Of a stretch of 42,286 bases of DNA, positions 31,776 to 41,100 are shown piece after piece (the stretch's first letter is position 1; every line of letters begins with the position of its first letter). The DNA is taken from contig JAGCPY010000060.1 in assembly GCA_017965425.1 (NCBI GenBank), forward strand, positions 1 through 42,286, given 5' to 3'. The notes beneath the pieces were generated by a model, which saw only the letters and a list, made by a program, of their open reading frames with translations, was not told the origin of the DNA and did no database searches. A program made the position numbers and the translations under genes. Origin of the DNA: Bacteroidaceae bacterium. Lineage in GTDB: Bacteria; Bacteroidota; Bacteroidia; Bacteroidales; Bacteroidaceae.

Positions 31776-34700
31776 TTATTTCACCAACACTTTGCGAATG
31801 GTGCCGTCAGACATACGCATGATGTTGATACCACGGCGAAGCTGTCCTTGTTGACGACCGTCGATGGCGAAGATGGCAGCTGGAGCAATGCCGTTCGTCT
31901 TGTCGGCCGCAAGACCCTCAACACCCACAGGTGCTTCTGTTCCAAGGTAGGATAGGCGGAAGTTGTCGATGGGGCACCAGTCGTTGCTGACAGCAACCAA
32001 CTTGCGAATACCGAAGCGCACTGCACCCTCTCCCTGACCATAGTGGAAGGTGACCACATTGTGATAGCGTTCTTCGCCAATGAAGGACTGGAAATGAGAA
32101 CGGCTGTTTGGAGCATCAAAGTTGACGCCAGCAGTGGTCGTGTAGATGGTATTGATAGGGGCGTATTCGGCCTTTTCCTCATAAGGTACAAGGATGGCAC
32201 CTACCAATGTATCGCTCCACTGTACCAGCTTTTCCATCTTTTCCCAACCTTGAGCAGCTGCATAGAGGTATGCCTCGTTGACAAGGGTCGTGTCTTGTCC
32301 CTTATTCTGAAGATTGAGCACTGATAGCTCATTGTCCGTGCTGCCGGCACGGTAGAAAGCATCCACCTCTAAACGCCAGAAGCCTTCTTTCAGATAGGGA
32401 AGTTCCTGATACAACTCGAAGGGGCTGCTTTGCCAGAACTCGATGCAACCGTCTGCGTCAGTACCACCGATACTGGTAGCTTCCACAACCCATCCGTTCT
32501 TGTTGTTGTTGTCGAATGTGGCATTAGTGATGGCTTCGCTGAAGTCGATGGGGTTCTCGAGAGAAGCCTCGCTGAAGTCTTTCGTGAGGAGATAAGGAAT
32601 CCATCCTTCTTCCAGACGTTTCTGGAAGTCTTCAAGCTGTTCTTTGCTTTCGTAGGTTTCGGAAGCGAAGATTTCGTCAATCAGGGCTGGATATTCCGTG
32701 CCTTCGTATATCATGCCTTCGTTAGCCAGCTCGCCAATTAGCTGGTCACGGTTCGAAGCTTCTTCCGTGACAGCAACGCGCAATGCATCAGCTTCCTTGG
32801 CATAGGCGATGGCGGCGGTAAGTTCGGTGATGGCTGCCTTAATGTCTGTGCTCTCCTGTGTAGCCAGAGCTTGATTGCCGTTGGTGATGCCGGTGTTCAG
32901 CTTGTTGACAGCTTCAACGACAGCACTGGTTGAACTGATAGGATCTGCAAGTTCCTCTGCCTGTGCAATGAGGGCTTTGAGGTCGTCGATGAGACCACTG
33001 TCGTCCATACCCATGTATTCAATGGTGAAGCCATACCAGAGTACCCAGCTGTTGTTGCCGTTCTGGATGCCGTCTGTGGCACGGATGCCGAAGCGCAGCA
33101 CGTCGCCATCATTGATAACGTTGGCTTCTGCTGAAATCCGGCACATGGCAGCACGGTCTTCATATTGTTCTTCGGTGAAGAGCTTGTAAGCACCCTGTTG
33201 GTTGTTGATGACGTAAATCGTGTTGCCTTCTAAGTCTGTGATTTCGGCATCACTGTTGATGTTGGCATCACCAGCCACGGCAGCTACGTTGGTAATCTGT
33301 GTGCTGTTGTTTCCTGCGTAGAGCACGGCCACACCGTCTTCGATTTCTTCGTTGATGTAAGCATTGTAGTTGCTTGCGTTCTCAGAAATACGATAGAAAG
33401 CGTGGGTCGAGATGCGGTACTTGCCTTTTGGCAGGTCGGCGAGGTCACGGTAGATGTTGAACGGAGCCACGTTCCAAACCTCTGCCGTGCCGTAGTTGGT
33501 CTTGAAGTTGCCTGTCTGGGTTTCGTTGATATAAACAGGATTTTCAGCGGGATAACCGTTAGTGAAAGCTGTCTGGGTAGTACCATATTCAAAGCTCATG
33601 TGTTCGATGAGCGGAGTGATGTCGAGAGGCACATCGAGTGGTTGTCCTGCCTTGACGGCAGCATCGAACATCTCTTTGATGGTCTCGGTGACCATGTCGT
33701 CGTAGCCATCAATGGCGGCGTTGATTTCCTCTGCAGAGAGGTTGTAGCTACCTGTGGCGGTTTCCATCTTGTCGAGCAACTCGGTAATCTTGTTAAGCAG
33801 AATCTTATAGCTTTCGATGCCGTTGTACTTGGCCTCTTCTGCATTCAGCTTTTCTATGAAGGCTTCGAGCTTGCCGTATGCCTCAATTGAAACCACCAAA
33901 GCCGTGCGTGCATTGTTCAAGCGTGTGAAAGCTGCGGTGTAGCTTTCGGCCTTAGCAGGATCTGCACCAGCGTTCACAAGGCCTTCTGCTTCTTTCAGTG
34001 CAGACTCAAATTCTTCCTCAACTGTTCTCTGAGCTTCGTAGCCATTCTCTTTCAGAGCTTTTGAATTAGCAACTTCTGCACGCAAAGCGGTGTAGGAAGG
34101 AGGTGTTTGGCTCTTGCCGGCAGCGGAAAGCTTGAAGTTGTCGGCTGCCATCCAGTTAAGGTTGGTGTTGTCTGCCATTAAGCCGACATTGATGCTGTCA
34201 ACGCCCTCGATGTCGAACTCGAAAGAGAAGTGAGCGGGTACGCGGCTGACGGTGCCTTCCTCGTCCTCGACTTCAATATCAGACAGCGACTGCTCACTGG
34301 GAACGGTGATGACACCGTCGGAATAATAGAGGTAGATACCAGTGTAGTCTTCGGGATAGACATATCCTTCGTCATCGATTCCTGTCTGGTTGCGGGCAAT
34401 GCCGTCGCATTCCAGGATGTAGTGTCCGTCGGGTAGTCCCTTAATGGTCTGGTAGATGAAGCCGTTGCTGAGGGGGGTAGGAGCGGGACGCCAAGCCTCG
34501 ATGAATTTCTCGATGGTGATGCCCTGTTCTTCGTTCCTGTAGATGTTGTTAGCTTGATATCCTTGGTTCTGTCCGATGCCTTCCGTCACCGTCCATCCGT
34601 TGATGTTACCTGTGTTGAAGTCGGGATTAACGAGCACATAGTTGGTCAAGTCAACGAGGTTATCAGTGGTGGAGTTCGTCTGGGCATACTCGAGAATCTT

Positions 34701-35591
34701 CACACGTACAAGAGCGCGCAAAGCCTCTGTGGCTTCCTGGATTTGCTCCGTAGTAGATTCTGGATTGTTATACACATTGCTGGCGTCGCTATAGTCAGCT
34801 CCGTACTTGACGGCATCGTTCAGCATGTTGTAGAGAGCGATGCGTGGTTCATAAGCAGACATGGCGGCATTGTAAACTTCCATCTCTGCATCATACTGCT
34901 CCTTCAAGGGCAGATAGGTCTCGTTGTATACCTCGACCTCAGCAGCGAAAGCTTCGGTATCAACGTTGTCCACGGGAATAAATTGCCACAGAGTGCCTCG
35001 ATCCGTAGCAGCGGCATTGAATTTGACAGGAGCTCCGGGCTCATAGGCTGCGGCATATTGGCTGGCAGCATTGGGATATTGGGGGTCTCCTTCGGCGGTC
35101 TGGATGTAGTAGTAATCACCCGTCTTAGTCAGACTCCAAATGAATCCGCGGTTCTGTGAGCCAAGATCCACGAAACCACTTTCCTCGCTGTCACGGAAAA
35201 GTTGTTTGCCGGCGGCAATCCTGTAGTCCACGCGGTTGTGGTCACCCGAGAAGTAATGGTCTTCTGCCAATGCAATGGTATAGCCCTCAGCAGAGCCACC
35301 ATCCCATGTCGCAGAAGCTTCAGTGATGACAACCTTCAGGTAGGGAGTCATGTTGTCGCTCAAGGAAATTTGGGTTGCCCAGCTGTTGGCACCGGTGATG
35401 AACTGACCACATTCGACGTTCCGAATGTAGTAGGTGTTTCCACTTTCGATGTCTTCAGCTTCCAGTTGTGGGTACACCAGCCCCGACGGCATTTCAGGCT
35501 TCGTCGGTTCAATAGGTGCCGTCCACGTTTGAGCCATAGCCGACAGGGCAAGTGCGGCAAGAGCTACAATTGAAAGTAAACGTTGTCTCAT
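31776..35591 (-). CDS. Giant secreted modular protein, paralogue 2
   Basis: A 1271-residue secreted protein with the same plan as paralogue 1: signal peptide (1-20, AMA-Q), N-terminal domain (GNTYYIRNVECGQFITGANSWATQISL, LFRDSEESGFVDLGSQNRGFIWS), a first GW module (LVNPDFNTGNINGWTV...WMAADNFKLS, about 325-500), alanine-rich helical linkers, a second module (about 670-880), a third (ITNATFDNNNKNGWVVE...PIDNFRLSYLG, about 1060-1225) and the tail IDGRQQGQLRRGINIMRMSDGTIRKVLVK. The strong similarity and tandem position point to gene duplication. There are no catalytic residues I can name. It has its own promoter and terminator. Confidence 0.8.
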   Translation of the reverse strand: MRQRLLSIVALAALALSAMAQTWTAPIEPTKPEMPSGLVYPQLEAEDIESGNTYYIRNVECGQFITGANSWATQISLSDNMTPYLKVVITEASATWDGGSAEGYTIALAEDHYFSGDHNRVDYRIAAGKQLFRDSEESGFVDLGSQNRGFIWSLTKTGDYYYIQTAEGDPQYPNAASQYAAAYEPGAPVKFNAAATDRGTLWQFIPVDNVDTEAFAAEVEVYNETYLPLKEQYDAEMEVYNAAMSAYEPRIALYNMLNDAVKYGADYSDASNVYNNPESTTEQIQEATEALRALVRVKILEYAQTNSTTDNLVDLTNYVLVNPDFNTGNINGWTVTEGIGQNQGYQANNIYRNEEQGITIEKFIEAWRPAPTPLSNGFIYQTIKGLPDGHYILECDGIARNQTGIDDEGYVYPEDYTGIYLYYSDGVITVPSEQSLSDIEVEDEEGTVSRVPAHFSFEFDIEGVDSINVGLMADNTNLNWMAADNFKLSAAGKSQTPPSYTALRAEVANSKALKENGYEAQRTVEEEFESALKEAEGLVNAGADPAKAESYTAAFTRLNNARTALVVSIEAYGKLEAFIEKLNAEEAKYNGIESYKILLNKITELLDKMETATGSYNLSAEEINAAIDGYDDMVTETIKEMFDAAVKAGQPLDVPLDITPLIEHMSFEYGTTQTAFTNGYPAENPVYINETQTGNFKTNYGTAEVWNVAPFNIYRDLADLPKGKYRISTHAFYRISENASNYNAYINEEIEDGVAVLYAGNNSTQITNVAAVAGDANINSDAEITDLEGNTIYVINNQQGAYKLFTEEQYEDRAAMCRISAEANVINDGDVLRFGIRATDGIQNGNNSWVLWYGFTIEYMGMDDSGLIDDLKALIAQAEELADPISSTSAVVEAVNKLNTGITNGNQALATQESTDIKAAITELTAAIAYAKEADALRVAVTEEASNRDQLIGELANEGMIYEGTEYPALIDEIFASETYESKEQLEDFQKRLEEGWIPYLLTKDFSEASLENPIDFSEAITNATFDNNNKNGWVVEATSIGGTDADGCIEFWQSSPFELYQELPYLKEGFWRLEVDAFYRAGSTDNELSVLNLQNKGQDTTLVNEAYLYAAAQGWEKMEKLVQWSDTLVGAILVPYEEKAEYAPINTIYTTTAGVNFDAPNSRSHFQSFIGEERYHNVVTFHYGQGEGAVRFGIRKLVAVSNDWCPIDNFRLSYLGTEAPVGVEGLAADKTNGIAPAAIFAIDGRQQGQLRRGINIMRMSDGTIRKVLVK

Positions 35592-35668
35592 GTAAACATA
35601 GTTTTTAGTGAGTGAATAATGTGGTTGATTTCTCGTTTGGATGTAGTGCGTTGTGCGCTTACAGCGTG

Positions 35669-35676
35669 CAAAGATA
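35669..35676 (-). promoter_or_regulatory. -7 box of paralogue 2
   Basis: TATCTTTG on the minus strand. The start would be near 35662, giving a leader of about 70 bases. The upstream TTTG element is not evident at the usual spacing. Confidence 0.6.
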
Positions 35677-35727
35677 CATTCTTTGTCGGTCGTTTATGCA
35701 CGAAAGGTATAGAAAAAGGTGGTTCCA

Positions 35728-35774
35728 TTAAGCATTATTAACGAATAGGCATGAAATGTTCACGCGCGCGTATA
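35728..35774 (-). promoter_or_regulatory. Shared upstream motifs, paralogue 2
   Basis: TTAAGCATTATTAAC (35728-35742) and CACGCGCGCGTATA (35761-35774) repeat the two words found upstream of paralogue 1, about 50 to 100 bases upstream of the -7 box. They also lie between this gene and the divergent HAD-like gene. Confidence 0.4.
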
Positions 35775-35822
35775 GAAATAATAAGGTGAAGAATGAGCCT
35801 CATACATTTTTTTTGCAATTAT

Positions 35823-35854
35823 TTTGCTGTTATGGTGTGAATGTGTTATTTTTG
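35823..35854 (+). promoter_or_regulatory. Promoter of the HAD-like gene
   Basis: TTTG (35823-35826), a 20-bp spacer and TATTTTTG (35847-35854), a full consensus match. The start would be near 35862, 23 bases before the ATG. Confidence 0.75.
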
Positions 35855-35884
35855 CAGCGCAAATAAGAATATACGCATAGTAAT

Positions 35885-36310
35885 ATGACAATAGCAGTAG
35901 ATTTCGACGGTACCATCGTGCGTCACCGCTACCCAGATATTGGGGAGGAGTTACCCTTTGCAACACAGACCTTGCGAATGTTGATAGAGGATCGTCACAG
36001 GTTGATTCTCTGGAGCGTACGTGAAGGAAAGTTGTTGGACGATGCTGTGGATTGGTGTCGTCAGCGTGGCGTAGAGTTCTATGCAGTAAATCGCGATTAT
36101 CCAGAGGAAGACATCACCAAGAACGAGCATTTCAGCCGTAAGCTGAAAGTCGATCTCTGGATAGACGACCGCAATGTAGGTGGCCTGCCTGACTGGGGCA
36201 CCATCTATAGGATGATTAAGGAGCGAAAAACCTATGAGCAAGTGCTCATGGAAGAACTACGCCCGGAAACCGCCCGTCCAAAGCCGAAGAAGAAGTGGTG
36301 GCAGTTCTGA
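35885..36310 (+). CDS. Small HAD-superfamily hydrolase-like protein
   Basis: A 141-residue cytoplasmic protein. AVDFDGTIV carries Asp6 and Asp8 of HAD motif I, LILWSVREG (about 40-48) stands where motif II is expected, Lys86 or Lys88 could be motif III, and DLWIDDRNVGG carries the Asp94-Asp95 of motif IV. It has no cap domain, so it resembles the short HAD proteins common in Bacteroides. It probably acts as a phosphatase, with unknown substrate. The tail (RPKPKKKWWQF) is basic. It converges on the membrane protein gene with a 6-base gap. Confidence 0.8.
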   Translation: MTIAVDFDGTIVRHRYPDIGEELPFATQTLRMLIEDRHRLILWSVREGKLLDDAVDWCRQRGVEFYAVNRDYPEEDITKNEHFSRKLKVDLWIDDRNVGGLPDWGTIYRMIKERKTYEQVLMEELRPETARPKPKKKWWQF

Positions 36311-36316
36311 CATAGG

Positions 36317-37579
36317 TCAGAGCTCATTGCCGAGGTGATAGAAGTAATCGAGGACAACCTCTTCGGTGATGTCAGATGTGTTACGTGCAGGTTGGAAGTA
36401 TGGCGTTGAACGTTTGCCACGCAGTACTTCGTTGACCAACGGATGTTGTTCGTTGGCCGTAAATTCATATAGGATATCGTTGACCAACGAAAGCGGCAGA
36501 TGCAGTTGGGCCGCAAGTTGAGGAGCCGAGAGTGCCTCTCCTTGCTCAAAAGCCTGACACAGTTCTTTCATGATGCTGACGGCCACGCGGTCATGAGCGG
36601 CACGACTGAGGTGAGGAGCCGCTTTCTCAAAGGCAAAGTCGGCTTCCATCTGGTTGGCGTAGGATAGTTGTGCACCAAAGAGACAGATAATCCATGAGAG
36701 CTGCACCCACAGCATGAAAAGCGGAATGGCTGCGAAGGAGCCGTAGATGGCATTGTAAGAGGAGATCCATACTTGAGAATGGATATAGAACCACTGCAAG
36801 CCTTGGAAGGCGATGCCTGCCAGAAACGCCGGTAAAGCCGTTGCCGACCACTGGACTTCGGTATTGGGCATGGCTTTGTAAAGAAGCATGAAGGCAAGAC
36901 ACGACAGAACATAGGGCGATAGCTGCACAAGTATCTGAATGCCAGTATTGATGAAGGTGAATGACGGCAGGAAGCTACCGATGCCTACCAGGAAAATCTG
37001 TAAGCCAGAGGTAATGACGATGACGACAGGCAGCAGGAAGAAGATGCCGATATAGTCAATGGCACGGCGATAGATGTTGCGGGAGGTCTTCACTTGCCAA
37101 ATGGTGTTGAAGGCTGTCTCAATATTTGAAGTCAGGTTGATAAGCGTATAGAACAGCATGATCAGACCGACCCCGATGAAGACACCGCCACGTGCGCGTT
37201 CGAGGTATGAATTGACAAACTCCATGATGGTTTCTGTCATTTCCGGTGTGAAGCGGACGTTTTCGTTGAGCTTTTGTTCAATGAGTTGGTCGAAGCCGAA
37301 ACCGCGTGCGATGGCGAAGACAATGGCCAGAATTGGCACGGCACCGAGGATGCTGGCGTAAGTGAGAGCAGCAGCATGTGCACTAAGGTTACGGCTCACA
37401 AAAAGCTCAACGGCCATGACGAGACGGCGTGCGGTATGTACTGCTATCTGTGGCCATCGTGTCAATTGACTAAGGTCTGTCAGCCATAAGCGATCCATGA
37501 AGGAAGCACTGCCCTCTGTTTCCTCGCGGGAAGGGAGGGTCGTTGAAACCTGTGAAGGATGAATACGTTTCCTTTTCAT
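36317..37579 (-). CDS. YihY/BrkB-family membrane protein
   Basis: A 420-residue inner-membrane protein with about six helices of the YihY/UPF0761 (BrkB) family. Typical are FVSRNLSAHAAALTYASILGAVPILAIVFAIARGFG, the glycine-rich GGVFIGVGLIMLFYTLINLTSNIETAFNTIWQV and YGSFAAIPLFMLWVQLSWIICLFGAQLSYA. A C-terminal cytoplasmic region (about 340-420: SIMKELCQAFEQGEALSAPQLAAQLHLPLSLVNDIL) looks like a winged-helix domain, often seen in Bacteroidetes members. The reading frame runs upstream into rnpB. The start at 37579 (MKRKRIH) avoids this, and 37597 or 37498 are alternatives. Its function is not established. Confidence 0.8.
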   Translation of the reverse strand: MKRKRIHPSQVSTTLPSREETEGSASFMDRLWLTDLSQLTRWPQIAVHTARRLVMAVELFVSRNLSAHAAALTYASILGAVPILAIVFAIARGFGFDQLIEQKLNENVRFTPEMTETIMEFVNSYLERARGGVFIGVGLIMLFYTLINLTSNIETAFNTIWQVKTSRNIYRRAIDYIGIFFLLPVVIVITSGLQIFLVGIGSFLPSFTFINTGIQILVQLSPYVLSCLAFMLLYKAMPNTEVQWSATALPAFLAGIAFQGLQWFYIHSQVWISSYNAIYGSFAAIPLFMLWVQLSWIICLFGAQLSYANQMEADFAFEKAAPHLSRAAHDRVAVSIMKELCQAFEQGEALSAPQLAAQLHLPLSLVNDILYEFTANEQHPLVNEVLRGKRSTPYFQPARNTSDITEEVVLDYFYHLGNEL

Positions 37580-37640
37580 AGATAGCGGTTTAGACATCCA
37601 CCGTACCTGCATGGGAGGGGGTGGGGGAGTACTTTGATAA

Positions 37641-38038
37641 AAAAGCAGTAGGTCTGTAAGCCGGGTTCTGTACCCGCCTGAGCGGGTGCTTGTCATTTAT
37701 CTACGACATCGCTCTCGCGGTGCCTCTATCGTTCTACCCTCCGACTTGGACGGGTCGCCCTCTCTCACCCTTGCGTCCACATGATGGGGCGCAGTCGATG
37801 CTTTGTCGGTTTACGCGAACTTTCAACCTCTGGTGTGCACAGCCCGCACGTCGCCGTACGGCTGGTAGGCTCTTACCCCACCTTCTCACCCTTGCCTTGC
37901 GGCGGTTCTTTTCTTCTGCACTTGCAAGCCCTCACGGACTTCTACCCGTTAGGTAGCAGAGCACCCTGTGTTGCCCGGACTTTCCTCTCGCCCATTTTCC
38001 GAAGAAACGAGCCAGCGACAAGCCGTCCTACTGCTTTT
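37641..38038 (-). ncRNA. rnpB: RNase P RNA
   Basis: The catalytic RNA that matures tRNA 5' ends. On the minus strand, AAAAGCAGTAGG at the 5' end pairs with CCTACTGCTTTT at the 3' end (P1). GAGGAAAGTCCGGGC near the 5' end and ACAGAACCCGGCTTACAGACC near the 3' end are the universally conserved P4-region segments of bacterial type A RNase P RNA. The length of about 400 nt is normal. A TACCTTTG -7 box lies at 38045-38052. The 3' end is followed by a T-run. Confidence 0.96.
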
Positions 38039-38044
38039 CTGGTG

Positions 38045-38052
38045 CAAAGGTA
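38045..38052 (-). promoter_or_regulatory. -7 box of rnpB
   Basis: TACCTTTG on the minus strand, 7 bases before the RNA 5' end. The start at about 38038 agrees with the P1 stem. A TTTG at the exact spacing was not found. Confidence 0.7.
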
Positions 38053-38095
38053 CAAAACTTTTGCAAAACAAACCTCACATCTTATAAAAAAGTAT

Positions 38096-38103
38096 TATCT
38101 TTG
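38096..38103 (+). promoter_or_regulatory. -7 box of the dockerin protein gene
   Basis: TATCTTTG, 22 bases before the ATG at 38125, giving a leader of only about 14 bases. It excludes the TTG start at 38101. It lies 43 bases from the divergent rnpB box. Confidence 0.6.
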
Positions 38104-38124
38104 CCGCGCAAAGATGAATTTTAT

Positions 38125-41100
38125 ATGATATCAAGAAAGACTTTAGTGCTTGCCGCGGCGATGTTCACGGCAGCTAACTTTTCAGCTCAAACCATCACTA
38201 ATCCGAGTTTCGAGGATGGTACCAATGGCTGGACAGTGAGCCGGATGCAGTTACAGACGAACGATGCCATGTCCACTTACAAGGCTGGCAACACATACAT
38301 CGAGCGTTGGCTTCCTGCTCCAGGCCTGCTGGGAAGTGCCTCTGTTAAGCAGACCGTAACAGGCTTGACGAATGGCGTTTACCGTCTCACGGTGGCTGCT
38401 CAGAACATCTCCCAGAGCAACGAAAACACGGCTCAAGTGGGAGCCTGGATTGTCGGAAATGGCCTGCGTACTTCCGTGACGTCTCGCAACACCTACACGC
38501 TCGACTTCTTCGTGACAGACGGCACGGCAGAGATTGGCTTCCTATGCGATGGTGCTTCAGGCAACTGGGTGGGGTGCGACAATTTCCGCCTCACTTATCG
38601 CGGCAATACCAGCACTTACATTTCTAACGCTGCCAACACCGTGAAGAATCGTGCCAACACGCTCCTTAGCACCTATGGCAGCGATGCGGAATACAGTAAC
38701 CTCGTTGCTACCTTGACTACCGCCATTAGCGATGGCAACCTTACGACTGTGGCCAATGCTGCGAAGGCTGTCGTCGCTGGTGAACGTGCCTACCGCCTGC
38801 GTCATCCCAGTGGTTCAGCTCCTACGGTGAAGACCTGTTCCCGCCATGCCCGTGGCAGCATCTGGATTTTTGGACGTTTAGAACGTTCTGGCACGGCGGC
38901 TATGGAAGAAGGCTTCTGCTGGAGCACCAATCCCGATCCGACTTTGGCCGACGACAACTATTCCAACGACTGGCTGGATTCCTATGGCAAGGTCATTTGG
39001 ATGCAAGGCCTTCAACCAGGAACGATGTATTATGTACGCGCCTACTCGATTTCTCAAAACTATGCCGTCGGCTATGGTGATGTCATCAAGGTGCCGACGT
39101 TACCCCAAGGCAATATCCACTGGAGCTATGGCAACGAGGGCGATACAGAAATCAACGACCGCATCACCAATGCTGCGTCCTTAGCCTTTGACCACTATTG
39201 GAGCAATCTTACTCAGTTGACGTCGTTCTATCCCAGCCTTCACTATGCTTCCGGTACCCCTACTGCCGATTGCAGCTATGGCGGTTGGATGCGTATAGGC
39301 CCAAATACCAGCTATCAGAAGGCAGGAACCATCATGCACGAGGCTCTTCATGGAGTGGGCGTAGGAACTCATTCGATGTGGGGCGACTTCATAAGAAACC
39401 AATACCCCGTCTGGGATATATTGCGTTTCTGGAACAATGACGAAACATCAGTGTTGAGCGGAGATAGCCAGCATTTATGGCCATACGGCATCAATGGTGC
39501 ACAAGAAGACAAAGCTACAGACCAGCTTTACATCGGGAACAGCCTTCTCTGTGAGGCTCTTGGAGAAGGTGGACTTCCGCCAACGGATGCCCAATGGCTG
39601 TTGCCTTACTACGCATTTCCACAGGACGACGATACAAAATACTATATCAAGTGCGAGGACAAGAACAGGGGTTTGACCTCCCACTATCTCGTGGAGAACA
39701 GCAGCGGTAACCTTGTATGGCAGGAAATGACTGCTTCTCAGGCACAGTCCAACGACAGGGCTGCATGGTACTTGACGTTCAATGCGTCTGTGCAACGTTA
39801 TCGTATCAAGAATGCTTCTACCCGTCGCTATATTCGCTACAACAATGGCTTCACCACTGGCTCTACAGGAACAGACATCCAAATGAAGAAATGTCGTGTT
39901 GATGTGAACGTGGGGTCACAAGTCTATCAGGGCTATTACTTCCTCGATTACAACAGTCGCCAGGCAATGGAAGCCAAAGCCAATGGGAGTGTTGGTCCCT
40001 CAACCTTCAATATCTATGACGATGCCACCACCCAACGCTGGGTGATTCTCGCTGAAGGTCAGGAGATGACTGATTTTGAGAAGGGAGCCACCGAAATCCA
40101 GCTTGACAAACTACGTCATTACCTCAATGGCTATACCGCCGCCAAAAACGTGTCGCATATCGAGAAGGTTAGCGGTGCCACAACGATGCTTACTGAAACT
40201 ATCAGTACCATCAGCTCAGCAATTAGCGGGACGGTGACTATGGCTCAGGTGAACCAGTATATCAGCGACATCAAGAGTGCTGGCCTTTCGTTCCTCAACA
40301 ACACCAAGCCGGCGGATGATACCTATTATGACCTTACCTTCCTCATCGAGAATCCCGATTTCACCGAGGGTACAAAAGGCTGGTCGCTCAATCCCACCCA
40401 CAACTATGGAGCCGTGGAATTCTTTCAGACGACCTTCGATTTCTACCAAATTCTTCCAGACATGCCAGCGGGCATCTATCGATTCACGGCAGACGCTTTC
40501 CAGCGTCCTGGAAGTAACGACAACGTCTATACGGCCTTCAGCGGTGGTCAGGACAATGTGAACGCCGTCATCTATATCAACTCTTCTTCACAGACAATCA
40601 AGAACGTGATGTCGGGAGCACAAGCTGCCTCCATCAGTAACGGCGAGTACAAGAGTGCCGGTGGAACCTACACCCCCGACAATATGGAGTCTGGCAGCGC
40701 CTATCTTGCCCGCAACTTCTACAACAACAGCTTGCAGGGCGAATTTGCCTCGGGTAGTCTGCAAATAGGTCTGCGCGGTACCGTATCCGATAACAGATAC
40801 TGGACAATGGCCGATAACTTTAAGCTCTATTTCCTTGGTTCAGATGGTGAAGTACTGACGCTGAAAGAACAGCTTGTGGCCAATGGCTTCAACAAGCTCA
40901 CGTCGCTGCCAGCCGATTACAGCCCCTACTTCTTTGTCCTCTACGACCACGCCCAGAACTTGGTGCTCGTGCAGAAAGACCCGAATCATCAGGGGGGCAG
41001 CAAGTCGATGTGGTACGATGCCGATGCTAACCCGATGACCCACAAGGAAACGCTTTGGACGATGGATGCCTTCACGCAGGACAACACGCTCTATCAGGTG

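Noticed and set aside
37580-37696. Longer N-terminus of the YihY/BrkB protein
   Set aside because: It overlaps the 3' end of rnpB and has no promoter outside that RNA. The added residues have no family counterpart.
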